From the NCBI RefSeq assembly GCF_050433385.1, contig NZ_JBNPXI010000005.1:1-64000 (forward strand): a DNA stretch of 64,000 nt, given 5' to 3'. The notes beneath the pieces are model-generated. The model did no database searches. It saw nothing but the letters and a program-made list of their open reading frames with translations, and was not told the origin of the DNA. The first letter of the stretch is position 1. Each line of letters begins with the position of its first letter. This DNA comes from Brassicibacter mesophilus (GTDB lineage: Bacteria > Bacillota > Clostridia > Tissierellales > Proteiniboraceae). The translations under genes and the position numbers were made by a program. Below are positions 54,956-63,579 of this stretch, in pieces.

Positions 54956-56005
54956 ATGGTGAGATTTGAAGAAATTTATAAGAACGAAACGATTTTGAAA
55001 AGAGAAAAAGACAATTTAATTATAGCGCGTGTTAGCGAAGTGCAGAGAGAATTATTCAAAGTACTATGTCGATATGGAGAAACAAATGCAAAACTAAAAG
55101 GTACTTTTTATAAGGATAAAATGAATAAAGAGTATCCTGCAGTAGGGGATTATGTTCTTCTACAATATAATGAAAGTGGAAATTCTTTAATTGAGGAAAT
55201 ATGTGAACGAAAGAGTTCTTTTTCAAGAACCGATTTTTCAGGGCATGCTGTTGGATATGTTAAGACAGTGAAAGCGCAGGTAATAGCTGCTAATTTTGAT
55301 TATGTATTTATTCTTTCATCTTTGAATCATGATTTTAATTTGAATAGAATAACAAGATATATTAGTGTGGCTTTGCAAAGTGGCGGAAAACCGATAGTGA
55401 TTCTGACAAAAGCAGATGTATGTGATAATCCAGATACTTATATAGCACAGGTAAAAAGTATATCAGAAAAGGCTGATGTTCTTGCTATTAGTGCCAAAAC
55501 TGGATACGGAATGAAACAATTGAATGCGTATATACAGGCAGGAAAAACTATAGTGTTTTTAGGATCTTCTGGCGTAGGGAAATCAACGCTTGTAAATGCT
55601 ATCGCAGGGGACGAAATCATGGTAGTAAGTGAGGTACGTGAAAATGATTCTAAAGGGCGGCATACGACAACTCACAGACAGTTGATTGAACTTTCTTCAG
55701 GGGCAATTGTTATTGACACTCCAGGAATTAGGGAACTTGGAATGTGGTACGTTGAAAATGGCATAAACGATACATTTTCGGATATAATTCAACTTTTTGC
55801 TAAATGTAAATATCGTAACTGTAGCCATAGCAAGGAGCCAGGATGTGCAGTAAATCAAGCAATTGAAGAGGGAAAACTTTCCAGAGAAAGATGGAAAACA
55901 TATTGTCAGCTGTCAAATGAAAATGAATGGGGAAAGAATAAATCAGTATATACTAAAAAAGGGATGTTGAAAAATAAGATAAAAAGGGGGAAAAATAGAA
56001 AATGA
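54956..56005 (+). CDS. rsgA: RsgA-type circularly permuted ribosome GTPase
   Basis: 349-aa RsgA. N-terminal OB fold (to about 110, with YPAVGDYVLLQ), permuted GTPase order G4 LTKADVC, G1 GSSGVGKS (203-210), G3 DTPGIRELG, and a zinc knuckle (CKYRNCSHSKEPGC). RsgA matures the 30S subunit. ATG 54956 behind TTGGAGG is preferred over 54842. It is translationally coupled (ATGA) to a GNAT acetyltransferase and preceded by an attenuator-like leader in an accessory region, so this may be a second, mobile RsgA rather than the housekeeping copy. Confidence 0.85.
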   Translation: MVRFEEIYKNETILKREKDNLIIARVSEVQRELFKVLCRYGETNAKLKGTFYKDKMNKEYPAVGDYVLLQYNESGNSLIEEICERKSSFSRTDFSGHAVGYVKTVKAQVIAANFDYVFILSSLNHDFNLNRITRYISVALQSGGKPIVILTKADVCDNPDTYIAQVKSISEKADVLAISAKTGYGMKQLNAYIQAGKTIVFLGSSGVGKSTLVNAIAGDEIMVVSEVRENDSKGRHTTTHRQLIELSSGAIVIDTPGIRELGMWYVENGINDTFSDIIQLFAKCKYRNCSHSKEPGCAVNQAIEEGKLSRERWKTYCQLSNENEWGKNKSVYTKKGMLKNKIKRGKNRK

Positions 56006-56979
56006 AATTTGAAGATACAGAACAAAAATATGTAGAAGAAGCACTTGTATTAGCACTTGAAGAATATGGTATAGAGTGTACAAAATGTCCTCAATTAATG
56101 AAGCGAAGCTTTGAAAAAGAACTAGAAATTATTATTCAAAGATTATTTAATAATAAGTATGGAAAAGTGGCTGTTGAAAACGGAAAGATTATCGGATACC
56201 TAGCGTTTGAAGGGCCGTGGGATGGATTTCATGGCAATGTAAAAGGTGTGTTTTCGCCATTAGGAGGAAGTGCATTTTCAGGTGACAATAGAAATGTACT
56301 TGCTTCAAAACTACTACAAGAAGTTGCAGCAGACTTGGTTGCCGACGGAGTATGTAGTTTTGCATTAAGTAGATATGCTCATGATGAAGAAGTTGGAAGA
56401 TCTTTTGTCATGAACGGATTTGGTATTAGATGTAGTGACGCCATTATGAAATTGAGTACCCGTACGAAAATAAGTGAATTGAATGAAGACATTAGATTCC
56501 AAGAGCTAGGGAAAGATGATAAAAGAGAAATATCAAGATTAAGAAAAGAATTAATAAAGCATTTGTGTAGTTCACCAGCATTTTTTCCTACAAAAATAAC
56601 TCAGTACGATAATTGGTTTGAAAACGACAGGATTCGAGTATTTGTAGCAAAAGAAAAGAATAAGGTTATTGGATATATGTCATTAGATACAGAGGCGGAA
56701 ACTTTTGTTTCTGAGAGTGATAATATTTATAATATTTGTGGAGCATATGTTGATAAAGAGCATAGGAATAAAGGTATAGCACAACAACTGTTAGAGTATC
56801 TTTGCGAAATTTCTGAAAAAGAAGGAATGGAATATCTGGGAGTTGATTGCGAGACCTTAAATCCTACTGCTTTAAGGTTTTGGAGCAAATATTTTGATAA
56901 TTATACATATAGTTATGCCAGAAGAATTGATGAAAGAGTACTTGGTTATGATAAATATCTAGAAAATGAATGGAATTAG
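56002..56979 (+). CDS. GNAT-family acetyltransferase (two-domain)
   Basis: 325-aa protein with two GNAT-like halves. The C-terminal half has the acetyl-CoA motif AYVDKEHRNKGIAQQLLEYL preceded by VFVAKEKNKVIGYMSLD; the N-terminal half has VAVENGKIIGYLAFEGPW. Substrate unknown. It overlaps rsgA by 4 nt, so the two are made together; joint action on ribosome or antibiotic is speculative. 56980-57284 holds no gene I can support. Confidence 0.8.
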   Translation: MKFEDTEQKYVEEALVLALEEYGIECTKCPQLMKRSFEKELEIIIQRLFNNKYGKVAVENGKIIGYLAFEGPWDGFHGNVKGVFSPLGGSAFSGDNRNVLASKLLQEVAADLVADGVCSFALSRYAHDEEVGRSFVMNGFGIRCSDAIMKLSTRTKISELNEDIRFQELGKDDKREISRLRKELIKHLCSSPAFFPTKITQYDNWFENDRIRVFVAKEKNKVIGYMSLDTEAETFVSESDNIYNICGAYVDKEHRNKGIAQQLLEYLCEISEKEGMEYLGVDCETLNPTALRFWSKYFDNYTYSYARRIDERVLGYDKYLENEWN

Positions 56980-57284
56980 TTTTCTACGTTATAAGAGTAA
57001 ACTTCGCATATATAACAAAATTCTTATGAATTATATTTAAAAAATTATCCCATATAATGCTATTCTTGAAGTTATGAAGAAACATATATAATATTTCAGC
57101 AACTTATATTAGTTCCTTTCGGAGTTTTCCTAGGGTCAGAGCTTAAAAGCATATTATCTTAGTCATGGCAGATAAATATCTAATTGCTGTATCTAGTACC
57201 ATACAAGTTCTTCAAAATATTTCTATATGCGTATCTTCATAAAACATGTATAATAAATCGCAAAATAATTTTAGAGGTGATTTT

Positions 57285-58229
57285 ATGAAGCTTGAGAGAC
57301 TGCTCGCTATTGTAATGCTCTTACTTAACAGAAAGCAGGTTAATGCAAAAGAGCTTGCAGAGCATTTTGAGGTTTCGAAAAGAACTATTTATAGAGACAT
57401 TGAAGCAATTAATCAAGCAGGTATTCCTATAGTTTCATACATGGGCGCTGAAGGCGGCTTTGGTATTATGGAAAATTACAAGATAAGCAAGAACTTTTTA
57501 GATGAGAATGAAATCAACTCGATACTAACCGCTCTTAAAAATCTAAATACAAGTATAAATAACAGAAGAATTTCAAATACCATAATAAAATTAGAGAGCA
57601 TGTTGACTAAAAAGGATTTTAACAGTGATTATAAAAATAGATTTTCAATTAATATAGACTATAGCAGTTGGAGCAGTAATAACACTGATAAAGACAAGCT
57701 CAAAATTCTTAATAAGGCTATTGATGAAAAAAGGGTTATAGATTTCGATTATATAAATACGAAAGGTGAACATGCTCATCGCATAGTTGAGCCCATCTCC
57801 TTAATACTTAAAGACTTTGCTTGGTATCTACATGGATATTGTCATATCAAAGAGGATTACAGGTTATTCAAGTTAAAGCGTATGCATAAGGTAAATATGA
57901 CGGCAGATTCATTCACTAGAAATTTTCCTCCTATAGAAATGCTAGATTACCATGAAGAATGGTACAAAGATAAGCCCATGCTGAATATTGTTCTGAATTT
58001 CACATCAGATGTGAAGACAAGAGTTGTTGATTACTTCAACGAAGAACAAATACATTTTAATTCAGATGGTACAACAACTGTAAGTTTTACTTTTCCAGAA
58101 GATGATTGGCTACTTGAACTGATTCTTGGCTTTGGCAGCCAGGTTGAAGTAATAGAACCGCCCCATTTAAGAAAGCTGATAAGACAAAAGGCTATTGAAA
58201 TGGTTAATATTTATAATATAGATAAGTAA
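57285..58229 (+). CDS. YafY-type HTH/WYL transcriptional regulator
   Basis: 314-aa regulator: N-terminal winged HTH (RLLAIVMLLLNRKQVNAKEL and HFEVSKRTIYRDIEAI), a WYL domain (about 140-220, with KRVIDFDYINTKGEHAHRIV and AWYLHGYCH) and a WCX-like C-terminal part. WYL regulators sense nucleotides or small ligands. ATG 57285 follows AGAGGTG and is preferred over 57246. It precedes a two-gene unit that it probably controls. Confidence 0.85.
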   Translation: MKLERLLAIVMLLLNRKQVNAKELAEHFEVSKRTIYRDIEAINQAGIPIVSYMGAEGGFGIMENYKISKNFLDENEINSILTALKNLNTSINNRRISNTIIKLESMLTKKDFNSDYKNRFSINIDYSSWSSNNTDKDKLKILNKAIDEKRVIDFDYINTKGEHAHRIVEPISLILKDFAWYLHGYCHIKEDYRLFKLKRMHKVNMTADSFTRNFPPIEMLDYHEEWYKDKPMLNIVLNFTSDVKTRVVDYFNEEQIHFNSDGTTTVSFTFPEDDWLLELILGFGSQVEVIEPPHLRKLIRQKAIEMVNIYNIDK

Positions 58230-58269
58230 ACAATTAAGTATGACATACACTTGTCATACTTAATTGTTT
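58228..58269. terminator. 18-bp perfect hairpin between the WYL regulator and the next operon
   Basis: 58228-58245 pairs perfectly with 58252-58269 (arms start AAACAATTAAGTATGACA), 6-nt loop. Palindromic and long; likely a bidirectional transcript end, or an operator. Confidence 0.65.
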
Positions 58270-58308
58270 ATACTCAAGATAACTTATAAATATTAAGGGG
58301 GTTATGTG

Positions 58309-58758
58309 TTGGATAATCATTATTATACTTTAAACAAAGTGTGTCCATGTGAAATCAAAGATCATTCAGTAAAGCAGGCAGCAGCTATTTTTGAGACATC
58401 ATCTGATATAGCGTCATTTGTTGGCGAAATGGAGAAACAGCGTATTATAGGGAAAAAGATTTGGTATGACGAAAAGGAATATACAATTTATATTACAAAG
58501 ATATTTGCTTGTGATAGTGGTGGAGGCTGCATAGAGAATGACAACTTAATTGGTAAACGGTGTCATTGTGATTACTATAACAGGTCCACCGAGTATTATC
58601 CTAAGCATTATTGTAAGTGTGCAGCTGAGTTTTATCGGCCCATGTTTTCCCCTTTATTTGGCGAAAATGTATTGATTGAGCCAATTGAAACGGTATTGTC
58701 TGGCGATGAACAGTGTACTTTTGCTATCAGACTTGATAGAAGGGAGAATAAAGAATGA
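58309..58758 (+). CDS. Conserved Cys-rich protein (DUF6144-like)
   Basis: 149-aa protein starting at TTG 58309 (7 nt behind AAGGGGG; GTG 58306 is possible). Cys clusters: CPCEIKDHS, GGGCIEN, CHCDYYN, YCKCAAEFYRPMF, then LIEPIETVLSGDEQCTFAIRL. The ending resembles V4R/ATC-hydrolase-like domains in which a Cys near a terminal GDxxCxF motif is conserved. Possibly a metal- or ligand-binding sensor. It overlaps the methyltransferase gene by 4 nt. Confidence 0.6.
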   Translation: MDNHYYTLNKVCPCEIKDHSVKQAAAIFETSSDIASFVGEMEKQRIIGKKIWYDEKEYTIYITKIFACDSGGGCIENDNLIGKRCHCDYYNRSTEYYPKHYCKCAAEFYRPMFSPLFGENVLIEPIETVLSGDEQCTFAIRLDRRENKE

Positions 58759-59513
58759 TGACATATGCTGAAAAGATGAAGTTAATAATCGATGATAAAT
58801 ACCCTTTGGCAGCTAAGTATGATCCCAAATGGATATATGAAAATAAGATGGGTAGTCAATGTCTTTGGTTAGTAGAATCATTATCACGAATTATGACACT
58901 AAAGCCAGGAATGAGAGTACTTGATATGGGCTGTGGAAAAGCTTTGACATCTATTTTTCTAGCTAAAGAATTCGGAGTTACAGTTTTCGCTAATGATCTT
59001 TGGGTTAGTCCGGATGAAAATTGGGAGCGTATAAGTAAAGCAGGAGTAGGAAATTTAGTGTTCCCAATAAGAGGGGAAGCGCATAATCTGCCTTATGCAA
59101 AAAACTTTTTTGATGCAATCATTTGCATAAATTCTTTTCAATTTTATGGAACAGCAGATACATACTTAAGCGATTACATGGCACATCTGCTTAGACCTAA
59201 TGGAGAGTTTGGTTTGGTCACATGGGGACCAGATAAAGAGTTTAATGGAAAAGTACCAGATAATATGGAGAAGAATTGGTGGCCTGATTTTTACTATTTT
59301 CATTCACTAGAATGGTGGCGATGGCATTTTGAAAAAACAAAGCTATTTGAGTTTATAGAAGGAGATGACATGGATGGTGATGGTGTACGAATAACGCAGC
59401 AATGGGCAAGAATTATGGATAAATATGATGAGCTGCATAATAACAAAGTTATGAGGTGGAATCGGATGGTTACAAGAAGAAATTCTGCTCAGGCTGACGA
59501 TTTTAGAATTTAG
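58755..59513 (+). CDS. Class I SAM-dependent methyltransferase
   Basis: 252-aa enzyme with SAM motif I VLDMGCGKALTSIFLAKEFG (about 55-74), an acidic ND end of strand 2, GEAHNLPYAKNFFDAIICIN and LLRPNGEFGLVTWGP. The ending is Trp- and Met-rich. Small-molecule substrate unknown. Co-expressed by overlap with the Cys-rich protein and downstream of the WYL regulator. Confidence 0.8.
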   Translation: MMTYAEKMKLIIDDKYPLAAKYDPKWIYENKMGSQCLWLVESLSRIMTLKPGMRVLDMGCGKALTSIFLAKEFGVTVFANDLWVSPDENWERISKAGVGNLVFPIRGEAHNLPYAKNFFDAIICINSFQFYGTADTYLSDYMAHLLRPNGEFGLVTWGPDKEFNGKVPDNMEKNWWPDFYYFHSLEWWRWHFEKTKLFEFIEGDDMDGDGVRITQQWARIMDKYDELHNNKVMRWNRMVTRRNSAQADDFRI

Positions 59514-59586
59514 TAAATAGTGAACCCCTTCATGTAAACGTATAGACTATTAGATTTAGTCGATACATTTATTGGAGGGGTATTTT

Positions 59587-59670
59587 ATGTCTGGAAAAAA
59601 GTTTGGTAAGCAATTTGAGGTTCAAGTTGCTAAACAAGTTATTGAGAAAGGAAAAAACATCACGGATAGC
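59587..59670 (+). mobile_element. IS3-type OrfA start fragment
   Basis: ATG 59587 behind GGAGGGG reads MSGKKFGKQFEVQVAKQVIE then KGKNITD, the N-terminal HTH of IS3-family OrfA, and then changes to unrelated sequence. Fragment of an insertion sequence. Confidence 0.5.
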
Positions 59671-59724
59671 TTCTGTTCTTTACTACTTTTACTACCCTTT
59701 GCCCCTCTTTTGCGTGGTTTTCTA

Positions 59725-59973
59725 GACTATGAAGAATATATTGAGTTTTATGATTAAGATAGTCCTCACAAATTAACAGTTAATGAACTCATAGATACAT
59801 TAAACGAAGACGAAAAAGGTGCAGTTATCTTAAAGTTTTATTATTATACCTTTAAACAAATATAAGAGACATTAGAAACCATTTTAGGAACTGGAAAATC
59901 TATTTTATATCGTGTATTAAATAAGCTTCGAAAAAAGGCTAAGGAGGTTGAAACTTGTGAAGCAGATAATTAA
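59725..59973 (+). pseudogene. Decayed sigma-70 (ECF-like) factor, region 4 part
   Basis: In one frame: DYEEYIEFYD, stop, then KLTVNELIDTLNEDEKGAVI and LKFYYYTFKQI, stop, then ETLETILGTGKSILYRVLNK and LRKKAKE. This is region 4 of an ECF-like sigma factor with two in-frame TAA codons and no region 2. Confidence 0.65.
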
Positions 59974-60073
59974 ACAAAAATTAGATAAGATTGAGGTTAC
60001 AGAAGAGCTACATGAAAAAAGCAAGATAGGAATACAAAAGGCAAGATTAGAAAATAAGGGAGGAAATGAATAA
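59957..60073 (+). pseudogene. Anti-sigma N-terminal remnant
   Basis: GTG 59957 behind AAGGAGG, 38 codons: MKQIIKQKLDKIEVTEELHE and KSKIGIQKARLE. It overlaps the sigma remnant as anti-sigma genes do and looks like the cytoplasmic start of such a protein, then stops. 60074-60370 contains no gene; a GGTCAAAAA/TTTTTTGACC inverted repeat lies at about 60140-60178. Confidence 0.5.
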
Positions 60074-60370
60074 ATACATGAAGCAATTAACGTTGAATAT
60101 CTATTCCAATCACAACATATAATAGTTTTGAAGTAAGAAATGGTCAAAAATCAGACTAGAAAATGGCTGTTTTTTGACCTGATTTTTAAGGTTTTTTATA
60201 TATGCTGTCGAGCAACTTTAATGATGAAAGGTGTAAAAATGAGCTTTTAGCAATAGGTAAATTAAAAATTGTCTATTCTATAAGGGAAAAAAATTAAATA
60301 ATCTTCGCAATTATTATCAAAACAAATTATCATAATCATGCTATTCTGTTATGGAAAGGAGGAATGTTTT

Positions 60371-61459
60371 ATGATGCAATCCGAAATTGAAAGAGCAGTT
60401 TCGTATGTTGAAGAAAATATAACAAGTGACCTTTCTTTAAATGATGTGGCACGACACTGTAACTATTCACCGTATCATTTCTCTGTGCTGTTTCATAAGG
60501 CTTTTGGCGACACCATGAAAAGCTACACGAAGAAGCGCCGTCTTACCTGTGCGGCAGAAAATCTTAAAAATACCGATATGAAAATTATTAATATTGCAAT
60601 AAAATATGGTTATTCGTCGCAGGAAGCTTTTTCTCGTGCCTTTGCTGATATGTTCGGTATAGCGCCTAATAAATATAGACAGACACAAGTGCCGATTCAA
60701 GAAACATATCAAAAAAACATTTCTTCATTTTATGATAATGGAGGAAATGAAGTCATGAAAGACACAATTAAAAATCTGCAAGAAAAAATTGAAACAAAAT
60801 ATCCTGTGAATATTCTACATGTTCTCAACGGTTCTTGTATGCTTGAAAAATTCAAGAATGACAAGCTCATCAAAGAAAAAGCAACCTATGTCCCGTTTAA
60901 TGAAGCAATGTGCTGGGGTGAAACTGATGCTGAAATATTTTCGTATTCTTTTATAGAAAAAAGAGTTAAATCATTGAAAACGACAGAGGAAGAATACCGA
61001 AAGATTGTACTCGAACCATTAAGACCTCTTTTTGAAGAGAAATTTGATATTATTGTCTTGTGGTTTGGTGATGATATGTTTTGTCAGATGAATTTGATTA
61101 CAATTCTTGCATATCTCGAACAAGTTGGATATAATGGCGATGTTCTCTTCTGTATGGCACTTGAAAGAATTGACGATATGTTGTCCGATGCGTTTGAAAT
61201 TGACATTAATGGCTACTTGGGTATTTACAAAGCTGTTTTATATAGCCATCAAAAGCCTGCTTCAGAAATGATGCCTGTTACTTATCAAGCAATAAAAATG
61301 TATTTAACTTATAAGGAAAGAGAAAGTCCGATTGTAAGGTACATAAAGACCAATTTAGGTAAAGGAGACCTCATAGCTGACCTATTGTCCCTTTTTCCCG
61401 AATATGGACTTGGTGATTTGCAATATCAAATAATGATTGATGAGTACGGCAGATCATGA
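60371..61459 (+). CDS. AraC-type HTH fused to a DUF1835-like domain
   Basis: 362-aa protein starting ATG 60371 (AAAGGAGG upstream). The N-terminal AraC HTH (about 1-105) has LSLNDVARHCNYSPYHFSVL and IINIAIKYGYSSQEAFSRAF then GIAPNKYRQ. From about 145 the protein changes to a DUF1835-like domain: ILHVLNGSCMLEKF, VPFNEAMCWGE and IIVLWFGDDMFCQMN. DUF1835 is usually a separate protein; its fusion to a DNA-binding domain suggests a ligand-sensing role. Followed by its own terminator. Confidence 0.75.
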   Translation: MMQSEIERAVSYVEENITSDLSLNDVARHCNYSPYHFSVLFHKAFGDTMKSYTKKRRLTCAAENLKNTDMKIINIAIKYGYSSQEAFSRAFADMFGIAPNKYRQTQVPIQETYQKNISSFYDNGGNEVMKDTIKNLQEKIETKYPVNILHVLNGSCMLEKFKNDKLIKEKATYVPFNEAMCWGETDAEIFSYSFIEKRVKSLKTTEEEYRKIVLEPLRPLFEEKFDIIVLWFGDDMFCQMNLITILAYLEQVGYNGDVLFCMALERIDDMLSDAFEIDINGYLGIYKAVLYSHQKPASEMMPVTYQAIKMYLTYKERESPIVRYIKTNLGKGDLIADLLSLFPEYGLGDLQYQIMIDEYGRS

Positions 61460-61506
61460 ACATACTTTGTATCACGGATATCATAGAAATTAGATAGAGA
61501 AAATTC

Positions 61507-61545
61507 AAAGGCATTGAGATGAAAATCTTGGTGCCTTTGTTTTTA
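61507..61545 (+). terminator. Terminator after the AraC-DUF1835 gene
   Basis: AAAGGCA...GAGAT pairs with ATCTTGGTGCCTTT (imperfect stem) and is followed by GTTTTT. Confidence 0.75.
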
Positions 61546-61603
61546 TATAAGGCACTTAAAAAAACAATTTAATATTTCTGATGTTTGGCTACTAGATTTT
61601 GAA

Positions 61604-61632
61604 TTGACTTTTTCAAATGAAATATTTATAAT
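61604..61632 (+). promoter_or_regulatory. Promoter of the EFR1-type gene
   Basis: TTGACT (61604-61609), 17 bp, TATAAT (61627-61632): nearly perfect sigma-A promoter. Confidence 0.8.
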
Positions 61633-61662
61633 ATGAGTATACTCATACATGAGTAAACTCAT
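61633..61662. promoter_or_regulatory. Tandem palindromic operators over the EFR1 transcription start
   Basis: ATGAGTATACTCAT (61633-61646, perfect palindrome) and ATGAGTAAACTCAT (61649-61662), centres 16 bp apart, immediately after the -10. Palindromes of this kind are typical for TetR-family repressors; none is encoded nearby. Confidence 0.7.
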
Positions 61663-61703
61663 ATTTGGCGTTTGTAATTAATATATACCTAAGGGAGGTT
61701 GCT

Positions 61704-62483
61704 ATGTTAGCAAAAAAAGAAATTAAATTATATTATTTTTCAGGAACAGGTAATACACTTAGAATTGCAAAAGAAGTTATAAAACAATTTGATATATATG
61801 GTTATAAAAGTGAACTTATTAACATGATTAGCATTGAACCAGCTAAAGTGAGGCTTGATTGTATCATTGGACTTGCATTTCCAGTTGCAGTACAGTCTAC
61901 AAATCCTTTAGTATGGAACTTTATTAACGAACTGCCAAAAAGTAAAAAAACACCAATATTCATGTTTGACACTCTCGAGGCTTTCTCAGGTGGAGTGGTT
62001 GGGCCGGTTAAGAAAGTGCTGAAAGCAAAGGGGTATGAATGTATTGGTGCTAAGGAATTTAAAATGTCATCAAATATGTTGATTTCAGAAAAAAAAGCAA
62101 AAGAGCGTGATGAGAAAAATCTTAAAGCTACACTTGAAGTTAAAAGATTTGTAGAAGCATTAATACATGGGGAGGGAAAATGGAGAAGAATACCAGTTTT
62201 TTCTGATCTTATGAGAAATATTTCAAAAGAGGATTTAATTTGGGAAAAATTAAATCGTAAAATAAAAGTTGATAGGACAATGTGTGTTCAATGTGGCATG
62301 TGTGCCAAATATTGTCCTACCCTTAGTATAAAATTAACTCCATATCCTAGCATACAGAAGTCATGTATAAGTTGTATGCGTTGTGTAAATATTTGTCCTA
62401 AAAATGCTTTTACGTTGAAAGATAGGAAAGTATTTCAAATTAAAGAAGTACCTGTAAAAGAATTGGGATCTATCAATAATTAA
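61704..62483 (+). CDS. EFR1-family flavodoxin/ferredoxin protein
   Basis: 259-aa protein from ATG 61704 (GGGAGG upstream). N-terminal flavodoxin-like domain: KLYYFSGTGNTLRIAKEVI (FMN phosphate loop) and FPVAVQSTNPLVW. C-terminal 2[4Fe-4S] ferredoxin with CVQCGMCAKYCP and CISCMRCVNICP. An electron-transfer protein of anaerobes. Controlled by a strong promoter with tandem operators, so likely repressed until an inducer is present. 62484-62747 is empty except for weak hairpins. Confidence 0.85.
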   Translation: MLAKKEIKLYYFSGTGNTLRIAKEVIKQFDIYGYKSELINMISIEPAKVRLDCIIGLAFPVAVQSTNPLVWNFINELPKSKKTPIFMFDTLEAFSGGVVGPVKKVLKAKGYECIGAKEFKMSSNMLISEKKAKERDEKNLKATLEVKRFVEALIHGEGKWRRIPVFSDLMRNISKEDLIWEKLNRKIKVDRTMCVQCGMCAKYCPTLSIKLTPYPSIQKSCISCMRCVNICPKNAFTLKDRKVFQIKEVPVKELGSINN

Positions 62484-62747
62484 AATCATGCCTAAAATTA
62501 AAGAAGGTTTAGCTTCCATGATTTCTGTGTAGCAGTATTATTTTTCTATTAAAACACATGTTGAAACAGTATAAGGTCAGAGAAGAATTATACTGATCTC
62601 AGGAGTATAGAGGATTTTGAGCTAGAATTAAAATGTGGTTTATGTTCCTTCATACTTTTGTATTGAGGGAATTATTTATTTGGGGATATATTTTATAGAT
62701 AAACAATTAAAGCAAAAGAGTCCCCAAATGCAAGGTGACAGACTTTT

Positions 62748-63320
62748 TTAAAGATTGTTATAAGAGATGACAAAGTGTAAAACTGTTAAAGATGATGAGG
62801 GGTTGATATACTTATGGGTACGATCCCCTTTAAAACGAATCGAATCATATTCGTCTAAGTGATAAGTTTTTCCGTCTATATCTATTATCAATTGGCCAGA
62901 CATAACAGTAACAAATTCTACAACGCCTCGTGGATGTGCTTCGGAAACATATTCTCCATTAGGCTGTAGGTAACCGCGATAAAGCTCTAACAAGTCGTGA
63001 GACTGAAACAAAGGTTCAGCGACTAGTACGTCATTAGTGCTGCTCAGTTTCAGGCTATCTTTTCTACGAGCAATAGAGATATTTGATTCGATAGATAATA
63101 ATGCACTTATAGGAATATTTAGACCATTTGCAATTTTCCACATTACGGATAACGTAGGATTGGCTTCTCCGCTTTCTATCTTTATTAATGTTAATTTGCT
63201 TACTTCAATTTGATTGGCTAAAGACTCCAAACTAATTCCTTTATTCGTTCGAAATTGACGAAGGTTGGTCCCTATACGCTTTCCCAAATTTTCTTCTTCC
63301 CAAGGTTTTTCGGTGTTCAT
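62748..63320 (-). CDS. XRE-cupin transcriptional regulator
   Basis: 190-aa regulator: N-terminal HTH_3 (LRQFRTNKGISLESLANQIE, then VSKLTLIKIESGEANPTLSV) and C-terminal cupin (HPRGVVEFVTVMSGQLIIDI, then KTYHLDEYDSIRFKGDRTHK). Such proteins sense a small ligand through the cupin domain. It is divergent from azlC with two similar AT-rich boxes between them, so it probably controls azlC and itself. AAAGGAGG precedes the ATG. Confidence 0.85.
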   Translation of the reverse strand: MNTEKPWEEENLGKRIGTNLRQFRTNKGISLESLANQIEVSKLTLIKIESGEANPTLSVMWKIANGLNIPISALLSIESNISIARRKDSLKLSSTNDVLVAEPLFQSHDLLELYRGYLQPNGEYVSEAHPRGVVEFVTVMSGQLIIDIDGKTYHLDEYDSIRFKGDRTHKYINPSSSLTVLHFVISYNNL

Positions 63321-63375
63321 TTTTTTCCTCCTTTAATCCAAAGCTGTAATATTTGCACTAAAAGGTATAATATAA

Positions 63376-63441
63376 TTAACAAAAAGTTTATTTTGATATA
63401 TATGTTTTGAAATTTCTATGCTATAATAAACAAAAAGTTAA
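63376..63441. promoter_or_regulatory. Two operator-like boxes between the XRE-cupin gene and azlC
   Basis: TTAACAAAAAGTTTA (63376-63390) and TAAACAAAAAGTTAA (63427-63441), each an imperfect palindrome around AAAAA, 51 bp apart (about five helical turns), inside longer matching sequences (TATAATWAACAAAAAGTTWA). Likely binding sites of the XRE-cupin regulator. Confidence 0.55.
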
Positions 63442-63579
63442 TTTTATTATATCATTTTAGCATCTATTTTACACCACAGATTAACATTGTTGTTTTCTAT
63501 ATAGAAAGTGATATCTATATTGCTAGCACTATTTTGGGGAGTTATGTCCTGCGATAAAAAACGAGGAGGTGTTGTTTTT

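Noticed and set aside
57000..57240. Minus-strand gene in the gap before the WYL regulator
   Set aside because: Reverse reading frames contain several stops and no recognisable protein motif.
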